A stretch of 64,000 bases of DNA from Fibrobacteraceae bacterium (GCA_017625775.1 JAGAKE010000014.1:62001-126000); one strand, 5' to 3'. Positions 17,275 through 28,276 are shown, counted from the stretch's first letter. Notes: a model not told the origin generated them from the sequence alone. Numbers and translations: made by a program.

Positions 17275-19412
17275 TGTTTGCGAACCTCCCGAACGCCGTC
17301 AATTTGTTTTATATTCATTAAAATTTTTTCAACTTGAGTTTTTCTAAATGCTTTAAATGTAAGACGAATTCTTCCAGAATATTTAACTGAAGCAACACTC
17401 ATTCGAACAAGGAAAACATTTGCTTTACTTAATTCATTTAAAATATCAATGGTAATGCCTTTTCTGTTGTCTGTGTCAATAGAAAGGTGGGTATCGAAAG
17501 AACGAGAAGAATCTCCATCCCACGTGACGGCAATGCAACGTTCTTTAGGCATTTCCTTTAATTTTGAACAACTTGTATTATGCACTTCTATGCCTTGGTG
17601 CGGCATGAGAACACCAAGGATTTCTTCTCCAGGAATTGGGGAACAACATTTTGCAAAATGAATTAAGAGAGAGGAAGTTTGAGAAATCGTAAGTGGGTTT
17701 GGATCAGCCATACCATGTTCTTTAGAATAAAGTAAAACGGATGGCTCATAATTTTCACTTACAGGAATATCTGAATATTTTTGAAGAAAAGAGTGTAGTT
17801 GCGAAAGCGACATATCGCCTTGCCCGAGCTTTTCAAAAAATTTGTTAACCGTTTTTATTCCAAAATAAGAGCATAGTTCTTCATCTTTTGGATATTTTTC
17901 TTTTTCTATACGGAACCGACGAAGTTCCCGTTCCCAAATTTCTTTCCCGAGATTTTCCGCTTGTTGAGCAAAACTTGTTTTCATCCAGCGTCGTAATTCT
18001 TGTTTCGCTTTTGCTGTTTTTACAATTTCAAGCCATTCTGGCCCAGGTTCCTGAGAAGGAGATTTTAGAATTTGTATGGTTGCACCATTTGGAACTAAAG
18101 CGTCTATATTGTAAACCTTGTTATTGATTTTTGCTCCAATACAATGTAAACCAAGTTCGGTGTGAACGGCGAAAGCAAAATCAAGAACGGTAGCCCCCGG
18201 AGGTAATTCAACAGAATCGCCTTTAGGAGTAAATACAGGCATTCCTTTTGTTTTTAAATCAGCTTTCAAGAAGTTTAAGAAATCCATTGAATCAGGAATT
18301 TCTGCTTGAAGTTTTGCCATTTGTTCAAGCCAGCCAAGTTCTTCACCGCCTCGTCCAGTTTCCATTTTATAGGCCCAGTGAGCGGCAAAACCTTTTTCAG
18401 CGGTCATGTCCATATCATGAGTTCGAATTTGAACTTCGACCATTTTGTTTTCTGGCCCGATGACTGTTGTATGAATACTTTGGTATAGGTTTGGCTTAGG
18501 CGTGGCGATATAATCTTTAAAGCGGCTTTGTAAAGGAGCCCAAAGGTTATGTACATAACCAAGAGCTAAATAACATTCTGGGAGGGTGTTCACAATAATT
18601 CGAACTGCAAATATATCGAAAATATCTTCAAAAGAACAATTTCTTCGTTGCATTTTTGAATAAATGCTGTAAATGTTTTTTGTGCGGCCTTGAATGGTGC
18701 AATCTAATTCTTCTAATGCTAGTTTGAATTGTAATGGTCCAATTACTGATTTTACGTAAGCTTCTCTAATAGCTTTCTTTTCAATTAACGCATCTACAAT
18801 TTTTTGGTATTCTACAGGGTTTACATATTTGAAAGACAAATCTTCTAATTCAGATTTGAATTTGTATAAACCAAAACGGTGAGTTAAAGGAACATAAATA
18901 TCAAGTGTTTCTTGAGCAATACTTTGGCGCTTTTCTGGTTTCATATAGCGCATAGTACGCATATTATGCAAGCGGTCGGCAATTTTAATTAATAAAACGC
19001 GTGGGTCTTTAGCCATGGCGTTCACTAATTTTCTATAAGTCTCCGCTTTTTCAGCATCTTTATTTTTTTGTTTTTGTACTGCTGAAATTTTTGTAACCGC
19101 GTCCACCATAAAAGCGGTTTCTTCGCCAAACATATCAGCGAGTTCTGTTAAAGTATGTGGCGTGTCTTCTACTACATCGTGTAAAAGTCCCGCAAGAACT
19201 GTTGCAGTATTTAGTTGTAAATCAGCTAAGATTTTTGCTACTTCAAGAGGATGCTCTGTGTAGGGCATTCCGCTCTTTCTAAACTGACCTTGGTGGGCGT
19301 CAGCAATAAAAAGCACTGCTTTTCTCAAGAGTGTTTCATCTAGAGAAGGATTTTTTCTAATAAGAACTTGAATAATGTGTTCTTGATGACTTGTTAATGC
19401 AGATACTTCCAT
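17271..19412 (-). CDS. rsh: Bifunctional (p)ppGpp synthetase/hydrolase (RelA/SpoT homologue)
   Basis: The 713-residue protein has the full RSH layout. The N-terminal HD hydrolase has H54, H78-D79 and E82-D83 (LLHDVVEDT) plus KIADRLHNMRT. The synthetase domain has GRTKNIYSIYSKM, FKDYIATPKPNLYQSIHTT and EVQIRT. A TGS domain (FTPKGDSVELPPGATVLDFAF), a Cys-containing segment (FAKCCSPIPGE) and a C-terminal ACT domain follow. Both catalytic centres look intact, so it probably makes and destroys (p)ppGpp. AAGGG lies very close to the ATG. It leads the gene run into complex I. Confidence 0.93.
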   Translation of the reverse strand: MEVSALTSHQEHIIQVLIRKNPSLDETLLRKAVLFIADAHQGQFRKSGMPYTEHPLEVAKILADLQLNTATVLAGLLHDVVEDTPHTLTELADMFGEETAFMVDAVTKISAVQKQKNKDAEKAETYRKLVNAMAKDPRVLLIKIADRLHNMRTMRYMKPEKRQSIAQETLDIYVPLTHRFGLYKFKSELEDLSFKYVNPVEYQKIVDALIEKKAIREAYVKSVIGPLQFKLALEELDCTIQGRTKNIYSIYSKMQRRNCSFEDIFDIFAVRIIVNTLPECYLALGYVHNLWAPLQSRFKDYIATPKPNLYQSIHTTVIGPENKMVEVQIRTHDMDMTAEKGFAAHWAYKMETGRGGEELGWLEQMAKLQAEIPDSMDFLNFLKADLKTKGMPVFTPKGDSVELPPGATVLDFAFAVHTELGLHCIGAKINNKVYNIDALVPNGATIQILKSPSQEPGPEWLEIVKTAKAKQELRRWMKTSFAQQAENLGKEIWERELRRFRIEKEKYPKDEELCSYFGIKTVNKFFEKLGQGDMSLSQLHSFLQKYSDIPVSENYEPSVLLYSKEHGMADPNPLTISQTSSLLIHFAKCCSPIPGEEILGVLMPHQGIEVHNTSCSKLKEMPKERCIAVTWDGDSSRSFDTHLSIDTDNRKGITIDILNELSKANVFLVRMSVASVKYSGRIRLTFKAFRKTQVEKILMNIKQIDGVREVRKQ

Positions 19413-19539
19413 GCCCTTTAATCTATCAAAAAACTTGCATTTTAGGAATATTTCAAAGAAAAAAAAACAATTTTTTTGCTTGCAATGAAGAAGGATTCGT
19501 TAAGAAAATAGTTCTATTTTTTAAGAAAGAATTTTAATG

Positions 19540-19568
19540 AAAAAAATCGCCCGTTTCACGGGCGATTT
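19540..19568 (-). terminator. Terminator of the FecR/beta-helix/GLUG operon
   Basis: A perfect 11-bp stem AAATCGCCCGT/ACGGGCGATTT with a TTC loop is followed by a T-run on the minus strand. It lies about 20 bases past the stop of the gene at 19589-25153. Confidence 0.88.
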
Positions 19569-19588
19569 GAAGTACCTAGTCAAATTTT

Positions 19589-22500
19589 TTAGAAGTGAAT
19601 TGGTAGAGTTTTTGATTCATTTCCAACTAAGAGATTCAAGAAGAATGTTCCACTAACTGGCGGCACTTCAAGAGAAATAGAATTTTCTCCGAAGGAAGTT
19701 TTTTCGCTCGTGAATGAAATGATTCTTCCGCGAGAATCTAAGAAGCGAAGAGTAGAAGTTGCTTGGTCTGAATTATTTCTATTAAACGAAACGACAACAG
19801 AAGAACCATTTCTTGTGTAGCGAAGATTCTGAATATTCCCTGGTGAAACAAGATTTGCTTTTGGTAATACTCGGAACAAGGCTTGTTTTGAAGTAGCATT
19901 CAAATTCAAATGAACGCCTTCTTCAGAAACAACATCAATCACTTTCCCTTCAAAAATTAGTTCTGCTCGGTAACCTTTTTCTAACAAGGCATTCAAACCT
20001 TCAACTTTAAACAACGCTTTTCTTGGGCCATCGGCCTTTAAGTTTAAAACCCAAGTCAAAGAATCACTAGATTGCTTAATGGATTTAGCTAATGCACGAT
20101 GAGAACCTTGGGTAGAAAGAGAAAGCATCTGTTTCATACCAACAGGGGGTTCTTCTATAGAAAGGGCTGAAGAAGCTACGCCGATAACATTCCAAAAATC
20201 GCCTGTCTTGCTATTTTCATCTATTAACTTAAGACGTAAACTCCAAGAATTTTTAGAAGCATTTGCTCTTGCATTCTTAGAAAGAACTTTCATTGAGTCA
20301 TTTTCTTGGAAAACAGGTTTGTTAGCCACAGAAAAATCCTTAGACTCTTCTGTATGAATGAAGAAGGCTGAATTCGCTTTCAATGTTTGTACTGGTTCGT
20401 AGTTTTGCACTTGAGCATTCCAAATCCATGCCGGTTCTTCTGCATTTTCTGCATCTAAGAATGCGCTTGTGTGGTTGAGAGCGATATCCCAAGAATAAGG
20501 GTTTGAAAGTAAATTCCAGCCACTATAATGGTTTTCTAGTTTCCAAGTAATGGAATCTTCTTCAGGTTTTGTGAGAGAAGCAAGAAGTGGCAAAACAGTG
20601 GAATCTTCCACGAAGAACCAATATCCTTTCATTTTGTTTATATCACTTGCCTTTTCTAAACGTTCGTATTGCCAATATTCTCCGACAGGTTGAGATTCAT
20701 TCCAAGAATATAGCGTTACGTTTTCATTTTCTTCTGGTTTCCATTTAGAAGTGTCTAAATTCGCAAGAGAAATCATGCTCCAAGATTCGGTCGCCAAGTT
20801 TTCGTTCAAAATATTTGAAACATTTATCGCTACAGAATCTATTTCTTCGTGATTGCTAGTGAATAAAGATGCTTTTGCAGTGTAATTTCCTGCAGGAAGC
20901 GGCCAATATTCGAAAGCATATTCTTTACCAGATTCTGCATTTGCCGTTAGTAATGTATCTTGCAGTAGTGAAGAATCAGCTTTAAATAATTGAACTTTTA
21001 ATTGTATCGGGTGGAATGTTTTTATTTCTTCTGCGGTAATGGTGTAGCGAATTGCACTACCAGACATAGCAAGAATTGCCTTTTGAATCTTGAATAAATC
21101 CTCTTGTTCTTGCACAAATATTTCAAGAACACCATCTTCAGCTAAGTAGAAAATTTCTGGATTTTCAAGACGAATTCCATTTAAAGTTAAGGAATCAACA
21201 GAGAATTCATCGGCGATAGGAGTGTTCTGAATATCAAAACGAATCTTTCCGATTTTTGGGAAGGCTATTTTATTGTTTTGATTAGGTGTTAAAACATTTC
21301 CGTAATGAGAAATAGTCGTTACAATTCCAGAGTCCGGGCTAAGTGTAAGGTAAGCAATTTCTGGAATGCAATTTCTGCTAATTTCAGCGTAAACAGAAAT
21401 ATCACCAGAATCTCTTGGAGTCAAAACAAATTCATTCGTTTGTTCATCGTAATATAATGGCTCGCCATCATAGACATAATTAGAAAGACAATTTTCTAAT
21501 GTAGCGAGATTTGGAAGACGGACATCATTTCCGCGGTATATGTAACTTTCAGGAAAATCTCCGGTTTGGAATAAGGTGGAAGCTACATTCGGAATATCTA
21601 TATGAATGTTGTATTTAACTTTTGGGTAAATGGTAATAAACGCATTCTGTTCTTTCGGTAATGATATTGTATCGCCGAGAGCTACTTCATATTGAATGGA
21701 ATCATTGATTGAGACGATTAGAGAATCAGGAATGGCTTGTTCAGGTATTCCATACGCCTGATGAATAACCATTTTTGAAACTCTTGGCAACTGAATGCGT
21801 TCGACTGTTTGTTCTTGGAAAATTTCAGATTCAAGTGTTTCGTTGAAAATTTGAGTTTCATAAGCAAACCCGTGCATTAAATCTAAACTGATAAAATGTT
21901 GGTACAGTTCGCCTTCTTGTACATACGGTCTAAGTTCAATGTCGTATGTTTGCGTTTCACTAGTGAAGTTAGAAAGGATTTCCCACATACAATCTGTTGA
22001 TGAACAGACGAATCCGCTATTAATATGTTCCCATTGGTTGTAAAGAACAAAATCTTGAGTTTCATTTTGAGTAATGATTTTTGGTGTTGAATCGCCCTTT
22101 AAGAATTGAGCTGAAGTACTTTCAAAGAATACATTTTCTTTCTTTTCAAGTGGTTTAAATTCACCATATTCGTCGTAATCACCAAATACGATTCTTGCGG
22201 AGGTTTCATGGTAAGATACCGAATAAGGGTAAATTAAATTAGAATCGTTTTTCCAAATTTTCAAATCTTGAATGCCTTCTTTTTGCTCTTCAAGATTTTT
22301 ATAGAAAGTGATTAACGCCGAATCTTTAGAATCAAAGAGAATGGATGGTGGAAGTAATTTGAAATCAATAGCCGTTCCATCGTTTTTGTAGGCAAGTTTT
22401 CCGGATTTATTCGTGTAGTAATCGGAAAGAATAAAAGATGATGAAGAATATATCTCTTCTTCTTCGCTAGCAGAACTTGAAGAAGAAACTTCATCTTTTT

Positions 22501-25153
22501 CATAAAAATAAACGCCGACGGTAGGAAGAACATTATGATGGAATGATAATAATTGGGGTAAGCCTTCTTTTGCTTTTGGATCATGGAACCAAACAGGGCT
22601 ATTGCTGTTAAGTTGTGCAGCAAATGCTGGTGTTCCAAGTGCTAATGAATCAAAAGGTTTGCTGTTCGTAATGTAAACAACAGAATCAGCGGAATAGGCT
22701 AGAGCAATGTGTGATTCATCATTATAATTGTTTGGATTATGGTTTGTTAAAAGTTCGGCATTCCCTGCAAAATCAACGGCATAAGCAGCGTCAATTCCAT
22801 CGGAAACATTATTTTCAGTTGAAGAGAAAAGTCCATAAATATCAGAAAACTCTTTTGATGCGAAAAGGTTTCCGCTAAAATAGCCTGCGAACAATCTTGT
22901 TGTTCCTGGATTAAACCCAATTAAACCAGAAAGTATATCAACTTGATCAGTCATTGTCGTAGAAACAATTTCCAAATTACCTTCTACAAATACTTCCTGA
23001 AGAATTAGATTGTCGGTTTCTGATTCGGTTTTTCCGATAAGACCTCCTACAAAAGCAGGCATTGCAAAAACATTATCATTAGAGAATTTTGAAAGAGAAA
23101 TGAGGGTATCGTTTAAATTTTGTGCTTTAGTTTGTCGAATGCTTGTTTGGTGCATGGCAATATCGCCAACAATTCCTCCAAGGGAAATTTCAGGGAAGGC
23201 GTTTAATACTTTAATACTTCCAGTAAATTCAGAAGAGTCAATATATATGGTGTAATAATCGCTAGAAACTTCTGCCATTGAATTTGTGAGTTGTCCTGCA
23301 ACACCACCTAAAAAGGAACCTTCTGTATATCTTGGGAGTATTTCTGCATTTTCAGCAAAAGAAACATCGTAATCAAGTGAAATTTTTGAAGAAACTTTGT
23401 TGTTTAAAAAATTCTGATAAGCAGAACCATTTTTTCCAACAACTCCACCAATAGCAACAGCAGAACTAGCAGAAATTTCACTGTGGCCAGCAGCGTCTGA
23501 AATTATATTAATTGGAGCGGAAACGATATTGTTTTTGAAACTAGAAGTATTGCTAGATATTTCGCCAATTAAACCACCAGTTAAAGTGTAGTAAGAAGTT
23601 ACAGAAATAGGGGCAGATACTTCTGAATTTTGAATGACAAAATCATACGGAGAGTTATTGGAGGCATTTGCGACAATACCGCCAACTTTTACAAATGTAC
23701 CAGGCAAATTAACGGAAATTGAACCATTAACTTTGATTTCGTCAAAGATTAAATCAAAAGGATAAGAATCACTTAATTGACAAGTTCCGAAAACTCCTCC
23801 AACAGAATTATCGTATGATGGATAAAAACCTTCTCCAAAAGAATAAGTAAGGTTTCCGCTCATTTCTAAGTTTTTAAAGTTTGCTGTTGATGAAGAGGAA
23901 ACATAATTTTCATACATGGAGTTGTAAGAACCGACAAATCCGCCAATGGAATAGATATCGCCAAGCAAAGATTCTACGGAAATATCGCCAGAATAAACGA
24001 CATCATGGATAATCATTGAAGGGGAGTTTGCATTTCCGAAAACAGATCCAAGATAAACTTGGCCTGAAACTAATTGATTTAACAATATATCTGTTTTGAT
24101 TTCACTATTTTGAACTTTTATAGAATCATTTGTTTCAACTAAACCCACAAAACCACCGAGCTGTAACATTCCGGCAAAATTATCAGGAGTTGTTTCGCCA
24201 ATGCTTTTGATGAAACCATCAGCTTGAACTTGATTGATTGAAATTCTATTAGAGACTACACCAGCTAAGCCGCCAATAGTAATGGTTTCCATAGGAAGTT
24301 TAGAATTGAGTAGGGTAAATTCAATATTTAATGTATCCTTTTCAAAGATGGTTTTTCCTGATTGGGCAATAAATCCACCAAATGTAAGAGAAGTCGGTTT
24401 TTCGTTTTCTGAATCAATTTGGGTAACGTGTAAATCAAGAGAAGATTCTGTAAATTGAACATTTTTCAAATCATTATAGATTGAGCCAACAAACCCACCA
24501 ATTGTACCTTCCCCTGAAATGAGATAGTTGATGTTTTTGGCTTGAATTGATTTAAAAATTTGAGAACTTGATGTGTCTTCGCTAAAGCCTTCTGCAACAA
24601 GAAGGGCGGCTGTTGCGTAATATTTTGAGATAAGCGTGACGTCTTGAATTTTAATATTTTCTACTTCTAATCCATCATTTAAGTAATTTATTAAAACCGC
24701 TGTATTTCCACCAGATTCTGAATAAGATACAATGTTTTTTAAAGTCAAATTTTTAAATGAGGCTTGATTTACATTATTAAAAATAGCTGGATAAAGAGTC
24801 GCTTCTAATGGATTGGTGTCTTTTAAACATAATCCAGAAATGGTATGATTATTCCCGTCAAATGTTCCACGGAAAGTTTCTATTGGAGAAAAGTTCGCCG
24901 TACAATTTGAATCAAGAATGTCTTCTGAAAAAATCAAATCTTCCGTCAAAGTGACATAGAAGGGAGCGCCTTGACAGAGGTTCATACAACTTGATTGTAT
25001 ATTGGCTAAATTCTGGAATTCCTCTGTCGAGGAAACGTTAATTTCGCAGCGATTCGCTTCACTGTTGAAAAAACAAGCTGGAGCGTCTTGAGCTTGAAGC
25101 CAAGAAATTGCAACGAGAATTATAAATGAAAAAAATGAAAATTTTTGCTTCAT
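19589..25153 (-). CDS. Giant exported GLUG-repeat surface protein with sorting-like C-terminus
   Basis: The 1,854-residue protein starts with a signal peptide ending near WLQA-QD. Residues about 85-830 form a GLUG-type beta-solenoid: FRGTFDGNNHTISGL is followed by repeated blocks such as GGFVGSIYND, GGLAGVVSN, GGVFGTCQ, GGLIGEIS, GGVVGKNG, GGVAGQL and GGIVGDIA. A Ser/Glu-rich linker (about 886-905) separates this from beta-rich modules. The last roughly 70 residues (FLDSRGRI, then ENSISLEVPPVSGTFFLNLL) resemble a type IX secretion sorting domain. Cys pairs near the N-terminus could form disulfides. It is the third gene of an operon, 15 bases after the outer-membrane protein gene. GLUG proteins are mostly adhesins or of unknown role; the ligand is unknown. 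Confidence 0.85.
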   Translation of the reverse strand: MKQKFSFFSFIILVAISWLQAQDAPACFFNSEANRCEINVSSTEEFQNLANIQSSCMNLCQGAPFYVTLTEDLIFSEDILDSNCTANFSPIETFRGTFDGNNHTISGLCLKDTNPLEATLYPAIFNNVNQASFKNLTLKNIVSYSESGGNTAVLINYLNDGLEVENIKIQDVTLISKYYATAALLVAEGFSEDTSSSQIFKSIQAKNINYLISGEGTIGGFVGSIYNDLKNVQFTESSLDLHVTQIDSENEKPTSLTFGGFIAQSGKTIFEKDTLNIEFTLLNSKLPMETITIGGLAGVVSNRISINQVQADGFIKSIGETTPDNFAGMLQLGGFVGLVETNDSIKVQNSEIKTDILLNQLVSGQVYLGSVFGNANSPSMIIHDVVYSGDISVESLLGDIYSIGGFVGSYNSMYENYVSSSSTANFKNLEMSGNLTYSFGEGFYPSYDNSVGGVFGTCQLSDSYPFDLIFDEIKVNGSISVNLPGTFVKVGGIVANASNNSPYDFVIQNSEVSAPISVTSYYTLTGGLIGEISSNTSSFKNNIVSAPINIISDAAGHSEISASSAVAIGGVVGKNGSAYQNFLNNKVSSKISLDYDVSFAENAEILPRYTEGSFLGGVAGQLTNSMAEVSSDYYTIYIDSSEFTGSIKVLNAFPEISLGGIVGDIAMHQTSIRQTKAQNLNDTLISLSKFSNDNVFAMPAFVGGLIGKTESETDNLILQEVFVEGNLEIVSTTMTDQVDILSGLIGFNPGTTRLFAGYFSGNLFASKEFSDIYGLFSSTENNVSDGIDAAYAVDFAGNAELLTNHNPNNYNDESHIALAYSADSVVYITNSKPFDSLALGTPAFAAQLNSNSPVWFHDPKAKEGLPQLLSFHHNVLPTVGVYFYEKDEVSSSSSASEEEEIYSSSSFILSDYYTNKSGKLAYKNDGTAIDFKLLPPSILFDSKDSALITFYKNLEEQKEGIQDLKIWKNDSNLIYPYSVSYHETSARIVFGDYDEYGEFKPLEKKENVFFESTSAQFLKGDSTPKIITQNETQDFVLYNQWEHINSGFVCSSTDCMWEILSNFTSETQTYDIELRPYVQEGELYQHFISLDLMHGFAYETQIFNETLESEIFQEQTVERIQLPRVSKMVIHQAYGIPEQAIPDSLIVSINDSIQYEVALGDTISLPKEQNAFITIYPKVKYNIHIDIPNVASTLFQTGDFPESYIYRGNDVRLPNLATLENCLSNYVYDGEPLYYDEQTNEFVLTPRDSGDISVYAEISRNCIPEIAYLTLSPDSGIVTTISHYGNVLTPNQNNKIAFPKIGKIRFDIQNTPIADEFSVDSLTLNGIRLENPEIFYLAEDGVLEIFVQEQEDLFKIQKAILAMSGSAIRYTITAEEIKTFHPIQLKVQLFKADSSLLQDTLLTANAESGKEYAFEYWPLPAGNYTAKASLFTSNHEEIDSVAINVSNILNENLATESWSMISLANLDTSKWKPEENENVTLYSWNESQPVGEYWQYERLEKASDINKMKGYWFFVEDSTVLPLLASLTKPEEDSITWKLENHYSGWNLLSNPYSWDIALNHTSAFLDAENAEEPAWIWNAQVQNYEPVQTLKANSAFFIHTEESKDFSVANKPVFQENDSMKVLSKNARANASKNSWSLRLKLIDENSKTGDFWNVIGVASSALSIEEPPVGMKQMLSLSTQGSHRALAKSIKQSSDSLTWVLNLKADGPRKALFKVEGLNALLEKGYRAELIFEGKVIDVVSEEGVHLNLNATSKQALFRVLPKANLVSPGNIQNLRYTRNGSSVVVSFNRNNSDQATSTLRFLDSRGRIISFTSEKTSFGENSISLEVPPVSGTFFLNLLVGNESKTLPIHF

Positions 25154-25168
25154 AAAAATTCTCCTTCT

Positions 25169-28100
25169 TTAAAATGCGTAATGAAGGGCTATGGCAGCCC
25201 AAAAATCTCTGTATTCGTCGGCTCGATTGTCTGGACGATAATTATAAGTAGCACCAAGCATCCAATCAGAATAAAGAGCGTTTGTATGATGAACACGCCA
25301 AGTTATTGAACCATCTAAATCAGCTTCAACTTCACGCAGGCGTTCCCCTTCATAATTTCTTTTATAAAATTCCAAACGGTAATTTGCATCAACAAAAGTT
25401 TCCATGAAATTGTTAAACAATGGAATTTCAAAGTGTTCAGAGAAGTTCCATTCTAACTCACGCATTGAAGCAAAGTTATACATTTTGTAGCGAGGTGTTA
25501 CGCTTAAAATATTTTTGAATTTTTTGAATGAAGTATGAAGGGATACAGGATAACGTTGTTCAAAATAATCCGCTCCATGGAAGTAGTAACCAAGAGAGGC
25601 AAAGGTGGAATTTTTAAAATCAAGATTTTCTAGTAGCGAATCATGTTCAAAGTGAGAATAATCACGATAGATATTCCAAATTCCGCCAATTCTTAAAACA
25701 TTAGAAGGGAAGAAAAAGGAAACTTCTGTAGATATAGAATGCTTAAGCAGGCGTTCTTCAAATCGAGACGCTAAATAAGGTTCGTTGGCTAAAGCGTAAT
25801 ATTCAGCAAACCTAGAAGAATCAATTTTAGTAGAATCTCCGTTAGCCACAAGAGTTAGAGTAGGTGAATCTTTTTTCGGAGCAAACCAAGGGTCGTCATA
25901 AATGCCTGATTCTGTAGAATAGTTGGCATAAAGGCGAAGAGGTCTGCTACGAGTTCTGTAATCAGCCGAATAACCAACAGAGAATGCGGCTACTTTACCA
26001 ATCTGGAAATTGTTTTCTAAGCTAGCATTATGTTTATAGTAAGTGCGATTTTCGTCAAGTTCGTGTTTGTCATACCAAGAAGAATTTTTGTCTGGGAAAA
26101 GTCCAAAACGCGTTCCTTCTCCAAATCCGAAAATATTGTATTTATTCCCGTTTGCCGCGTTTTCTATTTTTAAATCATAACCAAGTTCAAAATCGTAGAA
26201 AGAAGAAACTTCTTGTTCAAGGAGTGCAGAAAAAGCTCTTGTGTTATTTAATTGATCCGGAGAACCGGCGCTATAAAAATTTTCACCAACATAGCTGAGT
26301 TTTCCTTCGATCAATGTTTTACCTAAGTCCCAACGAAGTGAAGCGGCAATAGCCAAATTACTACCATCCCAATCAGAAATGTCTGAAGGAGAACTTTCTG
26401 ATTTTTCGGCTTTATCTTTTACTTTATTCGCTTCTTGAATTAGGTAACGAAGTTTTTCGCGCATTTCTGAAGCGGCAAGAAGTGTGTTTTCTCCGAATAT
26501 TTCTAGCAGTTCTTCTCTTGAAAGGGAAGAAACTAAAGAAGGGCTTCGCATTAAATTACGAAGAAGTTTCATGTTTTCTATGGAAAGTCCTGCTTCTGAA
26601 AAAACATGTTGAATGGCTCTTTGTACTAAAACATCGGCAGTATCTGCTGCACCGGCAGCAATTTGACCATTTAATTCAATATCTCCAGGGTAAAATAGCC
26701 AATTTCCATCAGCAAAAAATGTTTTTGAAGTAATCATTGGGTCGATGGTGTTTGTGTTTTCTGAAATACCATCTCTTAAGAATGGATCCTCTAAATAATC
26801 TTTTCTACCAATATAGCCTACAGTGGCGTCAAACCGACGGAGTGGTTTCCAACGTAAAGAAGCTCCCACAACCATTTCTTGCGCTTCTGCTTCATTTGCT
26901 TCAATCCAATCTTTATACACTTCTGGATTTTTTTCATTCGGATATTTCGGAGATTGATGTTCACCTCCAAAAGCAGATAATGTAAACAAAGGATCTTGAT
27001 TTTTATTTTTGAATAGATTCAATGTATAGGAAGCGCCGAGCATACTGATGCCAGATAAGTAAATTTCTCCAGCACTAGCGTAAGTGTCGCCCAATGTAAT
27101 TTGTTGGAATTTATCGGTATAGGTTGTTCTCACATTTTTTGCGGAGAATCGATTCCATGAATTACTTTCTAGCGCTGTATTAAATTCAATGGTTTTTCCG
27201 CTTTGAGTTTCCATACGAATGTAGGCGTCAAGAGTACCAAATAATCCAGGAACTTGGAAATAATTACGGTATCTTTTATTTTGAAGAACAGAATCTTCTC
27301 CAGAAATCCAAGTTTCCCCAGTGTGATTCCTGCGCATGCGAACTAAATGATAACCAACTTGCAATGCTACATTTCCAGAAAGCGTCCATTTTTCATTTTG
27401 ATTATTGGAAATACCTGTGTAAATGGAAGGGGAGTATTGGCTTGCGTTTGGATTTTCGGGAGCGTCTGCAAGAGTGTTTTTTACGGATTCCGTTTCTAAA
27501 GAGAAATTTTTTTCGTTTTGATTGACAGCTTCTTTGATATTTTCTGTCGGAATATTTTCAGAAATAAATCCTACTTTATTTTGTTTAATGTCGCTTTCAA
27601 TCAAATTAAGTTGAGCGCCTAAATCAAGTACGCCAATTTCATTATCTTTTAAAGAAGCTTCACGGAGAGCAATTACTGTATTTGCTTCGGCGACGAGTGC
27701 AATTTTATTTTGCTCAAAGTTGGCTTGTAAAATATCAATGTCAGAACCATTTGAAATTCGTAGTGCGGCGCTCTTATTATTTTTGAAAGAAGCGTTTTCT
27801 ACAGTCAATGCGGAATTTTTACTAAACAAACCAGTCTCTGCAGAATTTTCAATGGAAATGTTTCGTAAGTCGGCTATTCCGTTTTCTATAGCAATACCGA
27901 TTTCAGCATTTTCAATTTTTACATCTTGAAAATCAGCACTCATTTTTCCGGTAATGGAAATTCCATTCCAACGCGAATCACCTGCTGCTTTTAAAACAAC
28001 TGGTTTGTCTTCTTGCCCAGCTACTGCAAATGAACCACCGGCTACATCTATTCCAGACCCTTTTGTAAAAAGAAGAGAAACGCCTGCATCAATAATTAAC

Positions 28101-28276
28101 GCTTTTCCTTCCGGAATAATTAAGGTGGATTCAACTAGATAAGGCGATTTTTCGGCCGTAAGAAATCCTGAAATTTCACCTTGAATCGGTGTTTGTGGTT
28201 TTGCCGATTCCTCACCGCTTGCGTAAAGGGCGGCGCTTAATGCAAGAGGAATAAATAGAAAAAAACTTTTTCGCAT
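25169..28276 (-). CDS. Outer-membrane protein: parallel beta-helix plus beta-barrel
   Basis: The 1,035-residue exported protein has a signal peptide ending near LYASG. Residues about 30-240 are a right-handed parallel beta-helix of the bactofilin/pectate-lyase-like type: GEISGFLT, IPEGKALIIDAGVSLLF, then repeated N-rich rungs such as DLRNISIEN, TVENASFKNN and DILQANFEQN. From about residue 290 to the end, alternating amphipathic strands suggest a large beta-barrel ending in HYAF, a C-terminal Phe signal for BAM insertion. Its start overlaps the FecR-domain gene by one base, and the GLUG gene follows 15 bases later. It could dock or present the GLUG protein; that is inference from the operon. 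No TonB box or plug domain is evident. Confidence 0.82.
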   Translation of the reverse strand: MRKSFFLFIPLALSAALYASGEESAKPQTPIQGEISGFLTAEKSPYLVESTLIIPEGKALIIDAGVSLLFTKGSGIDVAGGSFAVAGQEDKPVVLKAAGDSRWNGISITGKMSADFQDVKIENAEIGIAIENGIADLRNISIENSAETGLFSKNSALTVENASFKNNKSAALRISNGSDIDILQANFEQNKIALVAEANTVIALREASLKDNEIGVLDLGAQLNLIESDIKQNKVGFISENIPTENIKEAVNQNEKNFSLETESVKNTLADAPENPNASQYSPSIYTGISNNQNEKWTLSGNVALQVGYHLVRMRRNHTGETWISGEDSVLQNKRYRNYFQVPGLFGTLDAYIRMETQSGKTIEFNTALESNSWNRFSAKNVRTTYTDKFQQITLGDTYASAGEIYLSGISMLGASYTLNLFKNKNQDPLFTLSAFGGEHQSPKYPNEKNPEVYKDWIEANEAEAQEMVVGASLRWKPLRRFDATVGYIGRKDYLEDPFLRDGISENTNTIDPMITSKTFFADGNWLFYPGDIELNGQIAAGAADTADVLVQRAIQHVFSEAGLSIENMKLLRNLMRSPSLVSSLSREELLEIFGENTLLAASEMREKLRYLIQEANKVKDKAEKSESSPSDISDWDGSNLAIAASLRWDLGKTLIEGKLSYVGENFYSAGSPDQLNNTRAFSALLEQEVSSFYDFELGYDLKIENAANGNKYNIFGFGEGTRFGLFPDKNSSWYDKHELDENRTYYKHNASLENNFQIGKVAAFSVGYSADYRTRSRPLRLYANYSTESGIYDDPWFAPKKDSPTLTLVANGDSTKIDSSRFAEYYALANEPYLASRFEERLLKHSISTEVSFFFPSNVLRIGGIWNIYRDYSHFEHDSLLENLDFKNSTFASLGYYFHGADYFEQRYPVSLHTSFKKFKNILSVTPRYKMYNFASMRELEWNFSEHFEIPLFNNFMETFVDANYRLEFYKRNYEGERLREVEADLDGSITWRVHHTNALYSDWMLGATYNYRPDNRADEYRDFWAAIALHYAF

